A stretch of DNA of 64,000 nucleotides from Siphlonurus alternatus (taxonomy: Eukaryota > Arthropoda > Insecta > Ephemeroptera > Siphlonuridae), in assembly GCA_949825025.1 (NCBI GenBank), contig OX463786.1, positions 18,237,911-18,301,910 of the forward strand. The letters are read 5' to 3'. Both the position numbers and the translations under genes were made by a program. Under the pieces are notes generated by a model. That model searched no databases. It was not told the DNA's origin and saw only the letters and a list, made by a program, of their open reading frames with translations. This document shows, piece by piece, positions 12,615-25,530 of this stretch (position 1 is the first letter of the stretch; the number at the start of each line of letters is the position of its first letter).

Positions 12615-12901
12615 TCGGGAGACGCTTTTAGCGAATTTCCCAACAGAAAATAACTTCTTGTTTGAGACTTTTTTTTTGTTTTTTTTTTTTTTTAGCTACC
12701 TTGCTTTATGGCTTTTCAGAAGGTGATATTGAAATATATAAAAAGTTTTATGTTGTTTTGAATAATATATTCAATATATATGGACATTATGTGAAAACTT
12801 TATAGCAAAGAGATGTAATATAATGCTTAGACTGTCATCGGTGCTTTAATGTTATTGTTGGGGTTTTATGGAGTCGCGTGTGTTTTAGGTACATCTCCCT
12901 A

Positions 12902-13145
12902 GTTTAAAAATTACGTCTTCAACTCATTCTTTACACGCGCGTTTAAACCTATTCTTTATCCCTTTAAAACACATGTTATTTCCTCGTTGCTCATAATGGT
13001 AATGAACATATTTTTAATATTTTATCCTCAAGAAGAGGAAAAAGGACGTAGCCTCATCTAAAATGGTGCAAAATAAAATGATATTAGACGAGAGAAGAGC
13101 TTAATAGTGAATAAAAGATGACATTTATTTCAACTTGGGCTGAAC
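12902..13145 (+). mobile_element. Dispersed repeat family D
   Basis: Full copy: AAAATTACGTCTTCAACTCA to TTATTTCAACTTGGG. Confidence 0.7.
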
Positions 13146-13867
13146 TTAGCATTGCAGACATATAATATACTCTCCTTTCTTTGCATTTTGTTTATTTTAC
13201 CATAGAAAATTGAGGTATAACTCGCACTGTAATATTATACTGCTCATACATACTGAGTATAATTAATATGACCATAATATCGTAATTATAAATAAATGAA
13301 GGTATAGTTATTACTTTACTGGATAATAAATAATGTAAATATATACTATAATTTATAGAACATTCCCCTTTTTGTAACTATAAAACCAATTAGATTATTA
13401 CCCATGACTGTTATACTTGAATTGCATAATATTACTTAGCAGAACGTTAATTAATAAATAGCAGAAAATATTATAATTACACCTCGGGATGCCGAGAACA
13501 TTAATTCATTTTACCTGACTTGAGAGCTGCAGTTTCAAAAGAAAGGGAGTTTTGAAATTTTAAGACAGTTATAAAGTTATTAAATTCATCACACCTTCAT
13601 AGTCAGCGCTCACAGACAGGCAGGAGTTAAGTTAAAAGTTTAATTGAAGCTAAAAATCGAAGACAAATTTAAATAATATCAATACTTATTGTTTATTGTG
13701 TTAAAGAAATATAAAATTATAGAGGAATAGGCAGAGAGATTGAGAGACGTAAAATTATGAATTGAAATTTATGTGGAAGACTAAAAATATTTATATAAAT
13801 CAAGTCAATCAATGTGTATATTATAAAATTGAATTAAGAATTTGAGTAACTGTCCATATATTTAATA

Positions 13868-14243
13868 TTAACGTAGAGATAACGCCGAACAGCTGATCGA
13901 CGTAATCCCCTTTGATTAACATGTAAACCTTAGCAAATTGACAAAAAAAATTTTGAGAGGCAGATATTAATGCCTAAAAGCCATACAAAAAGTTTCAAAA
14001 ACATTTAACGAGCCGATTTTTTTAAATTAATTTTTTTAGTTTGGCTCTCCATGGAAAAGCCCTATGCTGAAAATTAAAAAAATTAATTAAAAAAAATCGG
14101 ATCGTTAAATGTTTTTGAAGCTTTTTCTATGGCTTTTAGGCATCTCTCAAAAAAATTTCAGAATTTTTGTCAATTTGCTAAGGTTTACATGTTATTCAAA
14201 GGGGATTACGTCGATCAGCTGTTCGGCGTTATCTTTACCTTAA
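13868..14243. mobile_element. TTAA-ended foldback element family G
   Basis: Starts TTAACGTAGAGATAACGCCG and ends CGGCGTTATCTTTACCTTAA. Nearly perfect arms of 170 bp including CAGCTGATCGACGTAATCCC. Confidence 0.8.
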
Positions 14244-14939
14244 AGTTCAATCTTATATAAAGTAAATACAAGCGTTCATATACTGCATGTAGAAAACTTA
14301 AATAACGACGAAAATATCTCAGAAGGCAAAACTAATTTGTAATAAAGTTTGATATAATAATATAAAATCAATAAATTTGCATGAAAATCAAGACAGTTTT
14401 GACATTTCTTTACTTTATTCCGTACTATATGAACAACTACGAAAGTTCATTTCTCCCACTTTATTGACCTCACATTTCCACCCTCTCGATTCCTCATAAC
14501 TTGCACCACAGTACAATGTGGCATGTCTCATGTTGAGAGCGTCTTGTATTGATAATATTGAAACTAAGTCATGAAGAACTCCTCTAGTCTAATATTGAAT
14601 AAAAACACCTTCATATTTTTCAAAACTGAAGTCCTCCTGACCTAGGTCACAGTACAATAGTGACGTCATAAAGATTGATTGAAGGGTGGTAAGGGAGTGG
14701 CAAGTCTCGACATGATATTTCACTTACATTGTTTGAGATGTAGCGAGAATTTTGAACTGGAGATGGTACGATTTAAAACCATGAAGGTACATACAGTATA
14801 TGCAGTAATATAACGGTGATTGATTTCATTAAATTAAACGAAAATATAAAATCTCAAAATATGATCCGTTTATAACTATATGGTAACAACTAATTGCAAT
14901 GTTACATGTTTTCATACTAATACCATAAGCGAACGCTAC

Positions 14940-15245
14940 ATAATTATTCAACCGGGCACTTGATGCACTGATATTGCAAATTCGATTCAATTTGGTCGTG
15001 AGTTCGATCCCAGGCACCGTCAAACTTTTTACAAGTGGCGTTTGCTAAAAAATTCCCACTCTCGCATCCAGGAGGTGATTGATGGCAACCTTCATCAATT
15101 TTCGACCATCTTGACTGAGGTTTCCATTGTTCCCTCAGTCACAACCAGGCAATTAAGTTGTCACTTGTACTATTCTACAACAGGGCTCAGTTGGTGAAAA
15201 AATAATATTAACTTAATTCGATATAGCCTGGAATTAACCCCCTTC
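14940..15245 (+). mobile_element. tRNA-derived SINE
   Basis: GTGAGTTCGATCCCAGGCAC is a good Pol III B box of tRNA type (14996-15015). The downstream body has GACTGAGGTTTCC...CCTCAGTCAC, also present in other fragments in the window. Confidence 0.55.
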
Positions 15246-15321
15246 CCTTCTTATTCATGCAATTACAGCTCAAATAGATATCATTTGAATATTATTCCGA
15301 TTGCTTCTGAGAGGTAAGAAA

Positions 15322-15414
15322 AATACCTGTGGCTAAAATTTTCAAACTTGCCCCAAAATTACAAATCTGTTTCTCTTTTTCTCTTGGAGCTACAAAAAAA
15401 TCAGGCAGAGGTGA
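15322..15414 (+). repeat. Dispersed repeat J, copy 1
   Basis: CCCCAAAATTACAAATCTGT with downstream TTGGAGCTAC and CAGGCAGAGG is shared with 29700 and 56740. Confidence 0.45.
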
Positions 15415-16332
15415 AATTGTTGAAAATATTATGTTGAACAATTTAGTAATAAAACTATCAAGTAAATGACTTTTTTATTAGCAAGTAAAATGAAATTAGA
15501 GTATTATTACTTTTGCATGTTAAAATTTCCAGCAAATATACAAATTAGTTCCATCCGTTCAATTAGTACGGGACACGTCGGAAATAAAACGGAAGTAAAT
15601 TACCCGCGACTAAACGAACAAAATCCTTGGATATTATAGGCTTTGAGTCTGATATACTTCTATCAATATAACTATACACCGGAAGTAGCAGATTTATAGC
15701 TTAAATATGAACTCTAAAACTCTTAAAAGATTACAGAATCTTAAAATATAAAATAAGAATATAAGGTTCACGATTTAAGTTTGAAATTTGTCGAAAAAAA
15801 GCAATGTATATTTTACTTCCGGTTTGTTTTTGTATTAATTAAAGTGTTGATGAGATTTAAATTTTAATGGAATTATCATACATAACAGGATAGAGGCCCA
15901 TTGAGAATTGAAAATAAAAAATAATGAGATTTTTATTTATAAAGCTCTTTTGTATTTTTTCACTAACAAAACAACTTATTAAATATTAATATGTTTATTA
16001 CTTGTTAATCTTTATACTATACAAAAATATTGACTTAGTTTAAAAAAATTTAAGCTGATTATTATTAGTATACGCAATGCAGATATGATGAATTATTGTA
16101 TGTCAGGAAAAGGCATAAGTCCATAGGGGATGTATTGTCAAATATCATGGTACTTGAATCATCCAGATAATTTATATGGTACTTATAAAATATGTTGAAA
16201 AAAAATTACTGTCTAACGCTAATTGCAGGGCAATCTATTTTTTACTCAACAATCAAAATCAACAAAGTTAAGTCTGGATTAAAGTTAGATTTCATTCATG
16301 CAATTTGGGTGTAAGAATTTTACCGAAAGTAG

Positions 16333-16724
16333 TTAAGGGTAAGGTAACACGCCCATGCAATCATGTAAAAAAAAAAAAAAAAAAATGTAAAAAAAAATCC
16401 ACACATGAAAATTAAGAAAAAAAGTTAAAATGTTCTCCTCTACATCCCCTATCAGTATAGTATCAGTAGGTAAAATATCAGGTATACAAATTCAAGCTAT
16501 ATATAGTTTTTAAGTTATAAATTTTTTAAAGTTGACTAATTTAACATGGAAATTCACTTTCTCCATGTTAAATAAGTCAACTTTAGAAATTCATAACTCA
16601 AAAAGAAGCTCAAATTTGTATACCTGATAATTTAGCTACTGATAGGGGATGTAGAGGAGAACATTTTAAATTTCAAGTGTGGGATTTTTTTTTTTTAACA
16701 TTGGGCGTGTTACCTTACCCTTAC
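16333..16724. mobile_element. TTAA-ended foldback element family H
   Basis: TTAAGGGTAAGGTAACACGC at the left and GCGTGTTACCTTACCCTTAC at the right. It holds both inverted copies of CAGGTATACAAATT and of AAAGTTGACTAATTTAACAT; it is the full palindrome of which 8202 is a shortened form. Confidence 0.75.
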
Positions 16725-16756
16725 GTTGAATGCGATTATATTTTGCAATTGTACAG

Positions 16757-16868
<112 letters not shown>

Positions 16869-17549
16869 ACGAAGTAACTCCTACGGTTGTTAAATTAATT
16901 AACAGATGTTCAATATGACTCGGGGGGGGGGGGCGTCACGTGATCACTCACAGCTGATTGCACTGATAACACGTCCTCATTAATTATGCAGTAATTAACG
17001 GATCACATGCACCAGCCTATTAATGTTAGAGGAAGTGCAATTGTTGTAATTAATGCATTGCAGTGATGACAATATAATATAACTATATTCCATATATTGC
17101 TGATGTTTCCTATAATTGAAGACTAAAATATATTATTAATGACGCTTAATAACTAATAGGACATATTGAACACTTTATTTTGTCAATTTCGGACTAATTC
17201 ATGATTATGAATTCAATATCAAATCAAATAAATATAATTATGTTTTATAATTTCATTAATAGCGTATAACTTTGTCTTATTATGTTATAATGAATGCCAT
17301 ATTATTTACTTTAATTATTATATTTTTTTCCTTGATAACTTTAACTGTTGCTATAAATAAAACGTATTAAAATTTTAAGATGGCATTAAATCTATCTAAA
17401 ACTAATACTCAATTAATTACAAACATATATAACAAAATAGTTGTTAAATTACTATTTTATCATGATGATATAGACATTGTTTTTATTGTTTTTATCCAGT
17501 AGGTAAGAATAAAAAAAAAAAGGAAATATTTACAAATTAATGAATGAAA

Positions 17550-17730
17550 AATGTTCCCTCAAACCCTCTCTGCTGACCTTATTTCAACTATGCACGTGCA
17601 AAAAGGTGGGACGAGGGAGTGACAGTTCAATGACCTCTAATCCCCAACCGTCTGCATGAGTCACGTCCCACACCACGTGGTCACCAGGTACAGCTGTGGA
17701 GATCTTGGTGGTCCCGCAGATGTGGAACTA
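17550..17730. promoter_or_regulatory. Unique upstream block rich in E-boxes
   Basis: It has CACGTG (17592-17599 region and the CCACGTGG near 17673), TGAGTCA-like and CAGCTG words. It is about 2.9 kb upstream of exon 1 and GC-richer than its flanks. Confidence 0.25.
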
Positions 17731-18050
17731 GTGTGAGAGAATCAATGTTAACGGGACACTTTTATATACATTTTTAAATACGCATGCATGGATTAAAGTC
17801 ACCGTGGCTATTGTTCAATATATTTTCTGATAGCAAACCTAAAATATTTTTACAACTGTATATATAGATAGGATAAATTGACTAAATAATACGATAAAAA
17901 ATAATAGTATCAAATTTTTTAGATGCTATTTGACTAAATTTTCACTAAAATCACCGCAGTTCTAATGACATTCTTTCAATTTATTTCCTATATAATATAG
18001 TACGTCTTAGAAACTTGATCCTAATTAAATATAATGAGATATTAGAATCT

Positions 18051-18320
18051 GAAAATTGTAGTGGCTTAATCGAAAGGAGAGGTAAAAATATGGTACTGTG
18101 ATTTTTTTCAGATTTTTCTGAGAACGGGAACTATTTTTAAAAAATTCTTGAAAGTCTATTTTGATGACGTCACGGGCGGCACTCCTTAAGAAAAAGGATA
18201 CGGCAGTGCCGCCCGTGATGTCATAAAATAGACTTTCAATAATTTTTTAAAAATAGTTCCCTCAGAAAAAAATTACAGTACCATATCTTTACCCCTTCTT
18301 TCGATTAAGACACTAAAATT
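18051..18320. mobile_element. Foldback MITE related to family A
   Basis: Inner arms (GGGAACTATTTTTAAAAAAT, TGACGTCACGGGCGGCACTC) match family A, but the outer ends differ (GGCTTAATCGAAAGGAGAGG). It appears to be a sister family. Confidence 0.65.
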
Positions 18321-18744
18321 TTCACATGACTATAATAATATCTCATTTTCTCTTTTTTTTTCCCCTCTCAAATTTTTTTTTTTATTTTTCTAATTGCATG
18401 CATGGACAGTATTTATTGTAAGTACGTTCGTATATGCATGGATAAAAATACTTGCAAATGTGTCGAATTATGCATAGAGATCCGAACCTAATATACTTAG
18501 CAAGGTGTACAGACAATATGTATGAAATATGGAATTACATGGCCAGAAAAAAAAATGATTTTTTATAGTTGGTAAAAAAATAAACATTGCAAAAAAAAAA
18601 AAAAAAAAAAAAATCCTCAAAATTACTTTTTGTTAAAGTAATTTATGTAAATATTTTATTTTCATATCATATAAGTACATATTAACGATTGACCCTACTT
18701 GTTAGTTGCTATAACGCGATTAAAAAGAAATTTTCTGTCAGACC

Positions 18745-18815
18745 GATTCAAGTGAAATAAATTTTATAATTTCGATAATTATCAAAAAATTAATCGCTTA
18801 TGGTTTGAGCAGATT
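18745..18815 (-). repeat. Dispersed repeat L
   Basis: Reverse complement of 63835-63910: TTAATCGCTTATGGTTTGAG against CTCAAACCATAAGCGATTA. Confidence 0.55.
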
Positions 18816-19859
18816 CCAGGGGGCGGTTTCTTGTACTTGAAAGTTATACGTGGTGCAAAAAATATATAAAAATAGTTATTATATTATACACGTGCAGGTA
18901 CAAACAGCTGGCAAATCTCCTACTAAATTGTATTATGGCGTTAATATTTTAAAATGCGGTTGAGCGTAATAATCCTTCAAACCTTTTCTAAATGAAATTA
19001 TAGAAAGGTCTGCCAACTTTTTAAACCTTTGTCCCTACCGCCTGCGAACCACCTGAACCTTTGTTTACCATCAGATGACAACCTTGGCATCATTACATCG
19101 TTGTTTTTAAGTTTAGATTAATTGAAATAATTTTGCTGTATATAATAATTTTGTATTATGGCCTATGACATATATATATATATGACAAATTTAATTTATA
19201 TAGGCTAATTACCCAAGTTACAGTCAGCCACAATTCAAGATTTGGCAGTTACCGTTTATTTGGTTTTTACAATGGTACGTTAATATTATATAATTTGATT
19301 TTAAACAAAATATTAAATTCAGTTCATTTATATAAAAACTCCCTATATCTTCATATAAAAAATAAATAAAATTATTATAATTTAATAAATAATACGCAAT
19401 AGGTATTTTTAATAATAAATTTTAACAAATATTAAAGTATATTTAAATTGAATTTTATATTTTTCTCTAACATTAATAATATTAAACAATTTGTTTTATT
19501 CACATCAAGCAATATTTTAATAAATGAACTGAACTCAGAAAATCTCAATACTGGGTTTACTTGATTGAGTAAAGAGCCATCTCTAGCATCTTATATTATG
19601 CGTTATTAGTATTAAGTAACAAATTATATTACATATTATTATATTATTTACCTCCGAAATTTGTTGGTGATATTATGTTAAATAATTATTAATATTTAGA
19701 ACACATTAAATAGAGGAATAGAATATTGTGTTAAATTTTATTTATAAACAGGATTTGATTACAATGTAATATTGACCATATTATAATGCAAGTAATTTTA
19801 TTTTTCGTGTTTTAACATAGAATTACTACGCTAAAGTCTCGAACATTCATGAAATTTTC

Positions 19860-20644
19860 TCTGAGCTTGACCAGTCGTTCTCTCTCGAACGTTTTTCCCT
19901 CAACTGCGCCCCGCGATTCTCGCCTGTCTATCTTATCAAAACTGTGACGTCACGCCAAAAGACGTTATTCCTATTGGTGCATTTACACATAGCACTCCCC
20001 TGTGATTGGTGATATGTAGGCCGGTTAACCCCCCATAGGTTACTATCCCCTACGGTTTAATGCGCAGGTCTCTTAAGGTTATATCTCATAGGACGGTGGG
20101 GAGAAATCCATACATTTGAAGCTCCTCCCTAAAGCATTGAGGGAAAGGGAATTGGTCTCAACGCGCAGCATCCAAACCCCCACAGTAGCGAGCCTCGACA
20201 GTCAACGTTAAAACTCTGACGAGAGCGAACGTCTCTTAAGTATACAGGTGGTGCCGCGTTAGTGAGAGACAGGCAGTGCGATAGTCAACAACACACTTTT
20301 ATACCTCATGTGAAAATCTTAGAAATAAGCAGATTTGTGAACATTTTTTGACGTCGTTGCGTAAAACTGAAAATATAACTGTGAGAAGTGTAAAATATAT
20401 CTTCAAAAAAAGTGTCGTACATTTTAATTCTTCTGAGTATAGTGCTTGTAATTTAACAATATTTGATCATATACTTACTGTGAAAATACTATGAGAAAAT
20501 TATCTACTTAATTTTCTAAGACAATTTCAAGAGAACAATTTTAATTGAGCAGGACATTTTGTCTTCAAACTGGAGGACATTTCTGGCGCGGTGCCCTGCT
20601 GGTCCAAGCTGTACTCACAGCACCAGCAGGGTCGCTCCTCCCTC
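19860..20644 (+). promoter_or_regulatory. Putative promoter and 5' UTR of the COE/EBF gene
   Basis: A non-repetitive, GC-richer block directly precedes exon 1. It holds a CRE (TGACGTCA, 19944-19951), two CCAAT boxes read as ATTGG (near 19974 and 20005), and many short C/T-rich stretches. From about 20240 to 20545 the sequence is unique, with short upstream ATGs each soon closed by a stop, as expected of a 5' UTR. No clear TATA box was identified and the start site is unknown. The frame of exon 1 stays open upstream to a stop at 20546-20548. Confidence 0.45.
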
Positions 20645-20778
20645 ATGTTCGGTCTTCAGGAGCACCACCTCCACCAGCCCAGGGGGCAGCACCTCAAGGA
20701 GGAGCCCCTCACCTCCGCAGGGCAGCTCGCCGCAGCCAGGGCTTGGATGCCGCACGCTCCGCAGGTCGACCATTCAAG
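20645..20778 (+). CDS. kn: COE/EBF exon 1 (N-terminus)
   Basis: The exon encodes residues 1-44 plus two bases of codon 45. It starts MFGLQEHHLHQPRG, followed by LKEEPL and a basic/aliphatic stretch, the usual N-terminal layout of COE proteins (MFG...KEEPL...). The donor is AAG|GTAGAT at 20779. ATG 20645 is the only ATG in this frame after the stop at 20546. Upstream of it the frame also reads CWSKLYSQ; insect Knot has a similar W-x-K-LY segment before its MFGL, so the true protein may begin further upstream, through an unseen 5' exon or a non-ATG start. Confidence is high for the coding part and moderate for the start. Confidence 0.88.
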
Positions 20779-21134
20779 GTAGATATCATAATGTTTGTTT
20801 ATAATAAATACGTTGAAAAATGTAATTATTACGCTGAAGTTATATCACCGTTGAAAAATCCTCACACTTATAGATGATAGACGCAAAATAATGATTGATT
20901 GATTGGTATTTTAGGACAATTGACACATTTTGGTCATGTATGCCCCAGACGTAAAATAGAAGCTACGGGAATTATCATAGAAACTTTAGAAGCCGGTAAA
21001 CTTCAGTTTAAAAAAGTTATATTTATTGTATATAAAAAACACAGTACAGTATATATAGTACACAAATACTTATTTAGTCGAATCAGATAAAAATATCTAT
21101 ATTATACACTCAAATCAACCTTCAGTCTGTAAAC

Positions 21135-21165
<31 letters not shown>

Positions 21166-24100
21166 GAAATATATGCATTATATTAGGCCACTTTTTCAGC
21201 TTAGATGTATAGTTGGTTGCCTATAGGCTTAGGGGCAACATGATGAATTGAATTCAAGGCGAGATTATTAGGCAATTTAGGTGGATATAATATAAAAGTG
21301 TTTATAAATCGAGAAAGCTAGTAGAAAATCAAATTTAATTAATAAATACCTATATAATACGCTCTTTTATTATAACTATTAATCATTATATAACTCTTCT
21401 GTTATATGGTAGTGCAATTACAATTATTTTATTACAGTTAATTTTATTATATTTAGTTTTAATGTACGTTAATATCTCAAATTTATGGTGATATTATAAT
21501 TATATATATTATGCTATATAAATTGCACCCATCTTTGTCATATTTCTAAAATATACATCATGTTTTAAGAATTAAAGTAATATAATATTGAAATCACCGT
21601 ATTATTTGTGTTTTTAAAATCAAGGGAAGAAATTTCAAGTGATAAATGAGCTGTTTCAACTCATTTTTATACCCTTAACATTATATATTAGAAAGTAATA
21701 CAATTCATATCAAATTAATAATAAAAAATGCCTATGTGAAGAGAATATATACCTTGATAAACCTGAACGACAAAATGCCAACCATGCCATTAATTATTTT
21801 CTTCAGTAATTTACATTTGTTTCTCTTTATTTCTATGCATAAATTTTCCGTCTTATCTGAAGTGAAAATGTCATTTGTTAAAAAATCATTCATATATAAA
21901 AAAAAATTGCTTGTGTATCACAAAACTATTGCATCATATCAAGGTGTATATAAACCTCTATATACACCTTGTATCATAATATAATCTAATTTAAAAAATG
22001 ACAATGTTTTAACGATTTACTTTCAGAGTAAAGCAAAATTCAATTATTGTAACAATTAAAATAGTTAAGAAATTAAAATAATTTTTATAGTCTTCAATAA
22101 AATTTATTATATAATAATAAATTTCAATTTTGGGAGATGTAAGAAGAGCACCCAGTCTACCTACATAATATCAAAATTTTTGGTTCACCACATCTCCAGT
22201 CTGGTAACGCGTACAAAGCAGAAGCGGTGTCAATATTGTCAGTGAATAGCCCCTCTGTTTTAAAATGATATTATCACTTTTTTGTATAGCAATGAACGAA
22301 TGAAATCTTCCGTTGATTTTAATTTTAACTAAACTTATTATTAAAATTGTGTATTTCACCAAATTTTCTTGGACAATATAGATGTACTTACAGAATCACA
22401 ACGCTTTTGTGGTCATGAGCAATCCCGCGTGTAAGCAGATAGATATTAGTTGTGCTTTTTGTACAAATTGATTGGAAAGTATGTCGTTTTACATTTTATA
22501 AAAATGACTTTTAAAAATAAATATTACTAACTTTAATATTTCAAAAAAATAAGGTAATATTTTCAATATTGAACTTTGTTATATAAAATATTATTTTTTA
22601 TTAAATGTTTAATTAAAAAATATATATTTTATTTAAATTAATAATAAATATTGTATTATATTAACTAAACAAATACTTAAAATAATTTTTAATAAATGTA
22701 CAAAATATGATGAAATAAAACCTTTTATAACAAATATAAAATATTGTTCCATGTTTTTACATATAATATTTATGCAATGGTGCAGCTGTACTGCAAATTT
22801 ATGAGAACGATAAAAATTTACTGCTAGCGATGTCAATATCGTTACTCTATTGTTTTGTTATGATTCGAACGATAAAAAAAGTGAGAATGAGCGTCAATAA
22901 CTCCCCGCATCTGTAAAATAAACAAATATTGTTATGTATCGAAACTGATATGATGTACTGTATCAATGTACTGTATGATTCACTGTATTGTATTTTTTTT
23001 ATCAATTTTACTGTATGAAGTTTACATAACAAAGTTTATTTCTATGTATATGATTTTATTTAATTCAAATCCTATAGTGAAGATTCAATAAAAAGTCAAT
23101 GACTCAAAAACAATTTACTTTTTCGATTTGTGAACTGTTCCCTGTTTTCAAATGAGAGCTGTGATCAACTATAGTAAAAAATAAAAACACATGCATCTTT
23201 ATTAAAAAAATGTATTAGTATATAATATTCCAGCATGAAAATATGGTGCAGTATTATAATGATTATGGAATTGCCAATACTCCGTTTCTTATTTAAATAA
23301 TAATTATAAAGTAAATTGTAAATTTAAAAAATTAACCATGCATTGCAAGGATGGTTGGGAAAAATTTTTCAGTTTTTTCTTCATTATATGAATTTTTTGT
23401 ATGTTTTTTTTTAAAAATTATATGTATATTATTTGTTTTATTATAAAAATAAATCTCAAAAATATTAATTTATAATTTAAATAATTTATGTTTTGTAATT
23501 TTAATATTGCACTTATTTGTTGATTTTCTAAACATATATAAAGAAAAGAAATGATATAGTATTCACATATTAAGAAAATTATAAGTAAATACATAAATAG
23601 TATATATTATGAAATATTAAACGACATTACCACGATGCTCATGAAGGGAAATTTAGACGTTGGCATATATGTTTGCATGTTGAAACGTTGAAACCCAATG
23701 ATTTGTAAAGGAGTTCTGTTGGGATACAAATTAATAAATTGAATCGATCATCATTAATTTAATTATTGATTACGTTAATTTACTCAAAAATCGTGAATAG
23801 GTTGAATTGAATATGCGCTTTCCATTATCTGTTTTTGGTTTTAGTTAAGCTAAATACCTGGTTCATTACATTAAGTGTGTTACATATTGTGTGTATTTGT
23901 TATGCAGTATTAATTTCAAAAACTTGGCGTGAACTTATGTTTGTTCGAGTAAAAATTCAAAATAAATAAATAAATTATATTTTGTTTCTATTAAATACAT
24001 CGGCATTTATTTACTGTTACAATTTAATTAAAATTATACGTTCAAATCAAATTTTGGTATTTGATAAAACAATCAGAGGTAATAGAGAAAGGTGATAAAT

Positions 24101-24626
24101 AATTACCTTTCACTCTAATAATAATTAAATCAGTAGCAAATTATTCAACAAACCCAGATCATAGATTAAAGTTTAGAAACCACGTATTAAATTTTCAAAT
24201 GTATATATTGCACAGATTAAATAATTTCATTTACCGCTCTATAGTAAGCAAGATCATGTTAAAGCTTATTAAAGTTAAAGCACCGCGGTAGTTAGGTGTT
24301 AAAGCCTTGCTATACTACTAGTGCTGCCCCAAGCGGTACTCTTGTGAAGTTTGGTGTAGAACTGCTCACTTTTTGTCTATTTGCTTTCAGTAGATGACTC
24401 TTTTTACATAATATTCTTTATAGTCTTTCGTGTAAAAGATAATTTCTAAAGAAACATTTAACCGTTGGCTGTACAACCAACAGCAAAAGAACGGAGATTA
24501 CGAGGAAAATAATAAATTACAACATGCATTAGAAAATTTCCATAACTATTAATAATATGTCAATAAAATCAATCCATTCAAACAAAATATCGATCTAATT
24601 GTGAATAAAATTTTCGATAAAATGAA

Positions 24627-24756
24627 TGTACAGTCGTTGCCTTGGAAAAATTCCCTTTGGTGCCTTGTTAATCGCCATTCCCTTGCAGTAAAATAACTTA
24701 GGGTACGGTAATTCACAAGGCTGCAAAGGGAAATTTTCCAAGGCGACAAGTGTACA
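24627..24756. mobile_element. Foldback MITE family B
   Basis: Ends TGTACAGTCGTTGCCTTGG and CCAAGGCGACAAGTGTACA; inner GCCTTGTTAATCGCC shared with 2325. Confidence 0.75.
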
Positions 24757-24782
24757 TAAGTAAATTATACTTTCTGAAAGTG

Positions 24783-24830
24783 TTCAGTTCGATTCCAAGC
24801 ATTGACAAACTTTGTTGATAATTTTTAATT
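24783..24830 (+). mobile_element. Short SINE fragment
   Basis: TTCAGTTCGATTCCAAGCA and then TTGACAAACTTTGTTGAT match the B box and following bases of the SINE at 14990-15035. Confidence 0.35.
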
Positions 24831-25210
24831 AAATAAATAGAAAACAGGTCGCTATATATAGAAAAGTACAGTATAAAAACTATGTTTTATTATGAAATCA
24901 TGATTATATATGTTATAAATATGACTAAGTCAGTTTCTTGATTTTGCTAACGTTTTTCCTGTCCATTATAGGCATAATTTTGAAGTTACTATCGGATTCA
25001 AAAAGGCGTATCCCTGAATAACTAACATACAAATTCCATAAGGAGAGGGGTACACTTCTTTGGTTCTGATAGTAATTAAAATCTGAAAATCTCAATTTGA
25101 ACATATTAAATTAAAACCAGAGTATTTCAAAATATCATCTCTTCATTTTTGTTGATTTTAAAACCTCACCAATACAGCTATACTAAATATAGAAAATAAT
25201 TAGATGAATA

Positions 25211-25530
25211 ATGGAGTATTGTCCTCAATTTTTTTTATTGCAGAAATGGATAGAGGGTGCAAAGTTATGCTACCCTGATTTTTTTCAGATTTTTTTGAGA
25301 CCTGGAACTATTTTTAAAAAATTATTGAAAGTCCTTTTTGTGGCGTCACGCGGCGGCAAGTCCTATCTTTTTCTTAAGGAGCGGCGTCTCGTGACGTCAT
25401 GAAAAGGACTTTCAATAATTTTTTAAAAATAGTTCCCGGTCTCTAAAAAATCTGAAAAAAATCAGGGTAGCATAACTTTGCACCCTCTATCCATTTCTGC
25501 AATAAAAAAAATTGAGGACAATACTCTATT
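25211..25530. mobile_element. Foldback MITE family A
   Basis: A near-perfect palindrome of about 320 bp. Ends are ATGGAGTATTGTCCTCAA and TTGAGGACAATACTCTAT, followed inwards by GGATAGAGGGTGCAAAGTTA and TGACGTCA-containing arms around a short asymmetric centre (GTCCTATCTTTTTCTTAAGG). It is non-coding; any open frame across it is incidental. Confidence 0.85.

Noticed and set aside
14990..15020. Functional tRNA gene
   Set aside because: Only the B box is convincing and no cloverleaf could be folded; it fits a tRNA-derived SINE.
25211..25402. Open frame MEYCPQFFLLQKWIEGAKLC... seen at 25211 and on the minus strand at 54481-54765
   Set aside because: It is the left arm of family-A foldback MITEs; the same 'protein' appears wherever the palindrome is, on either strand.
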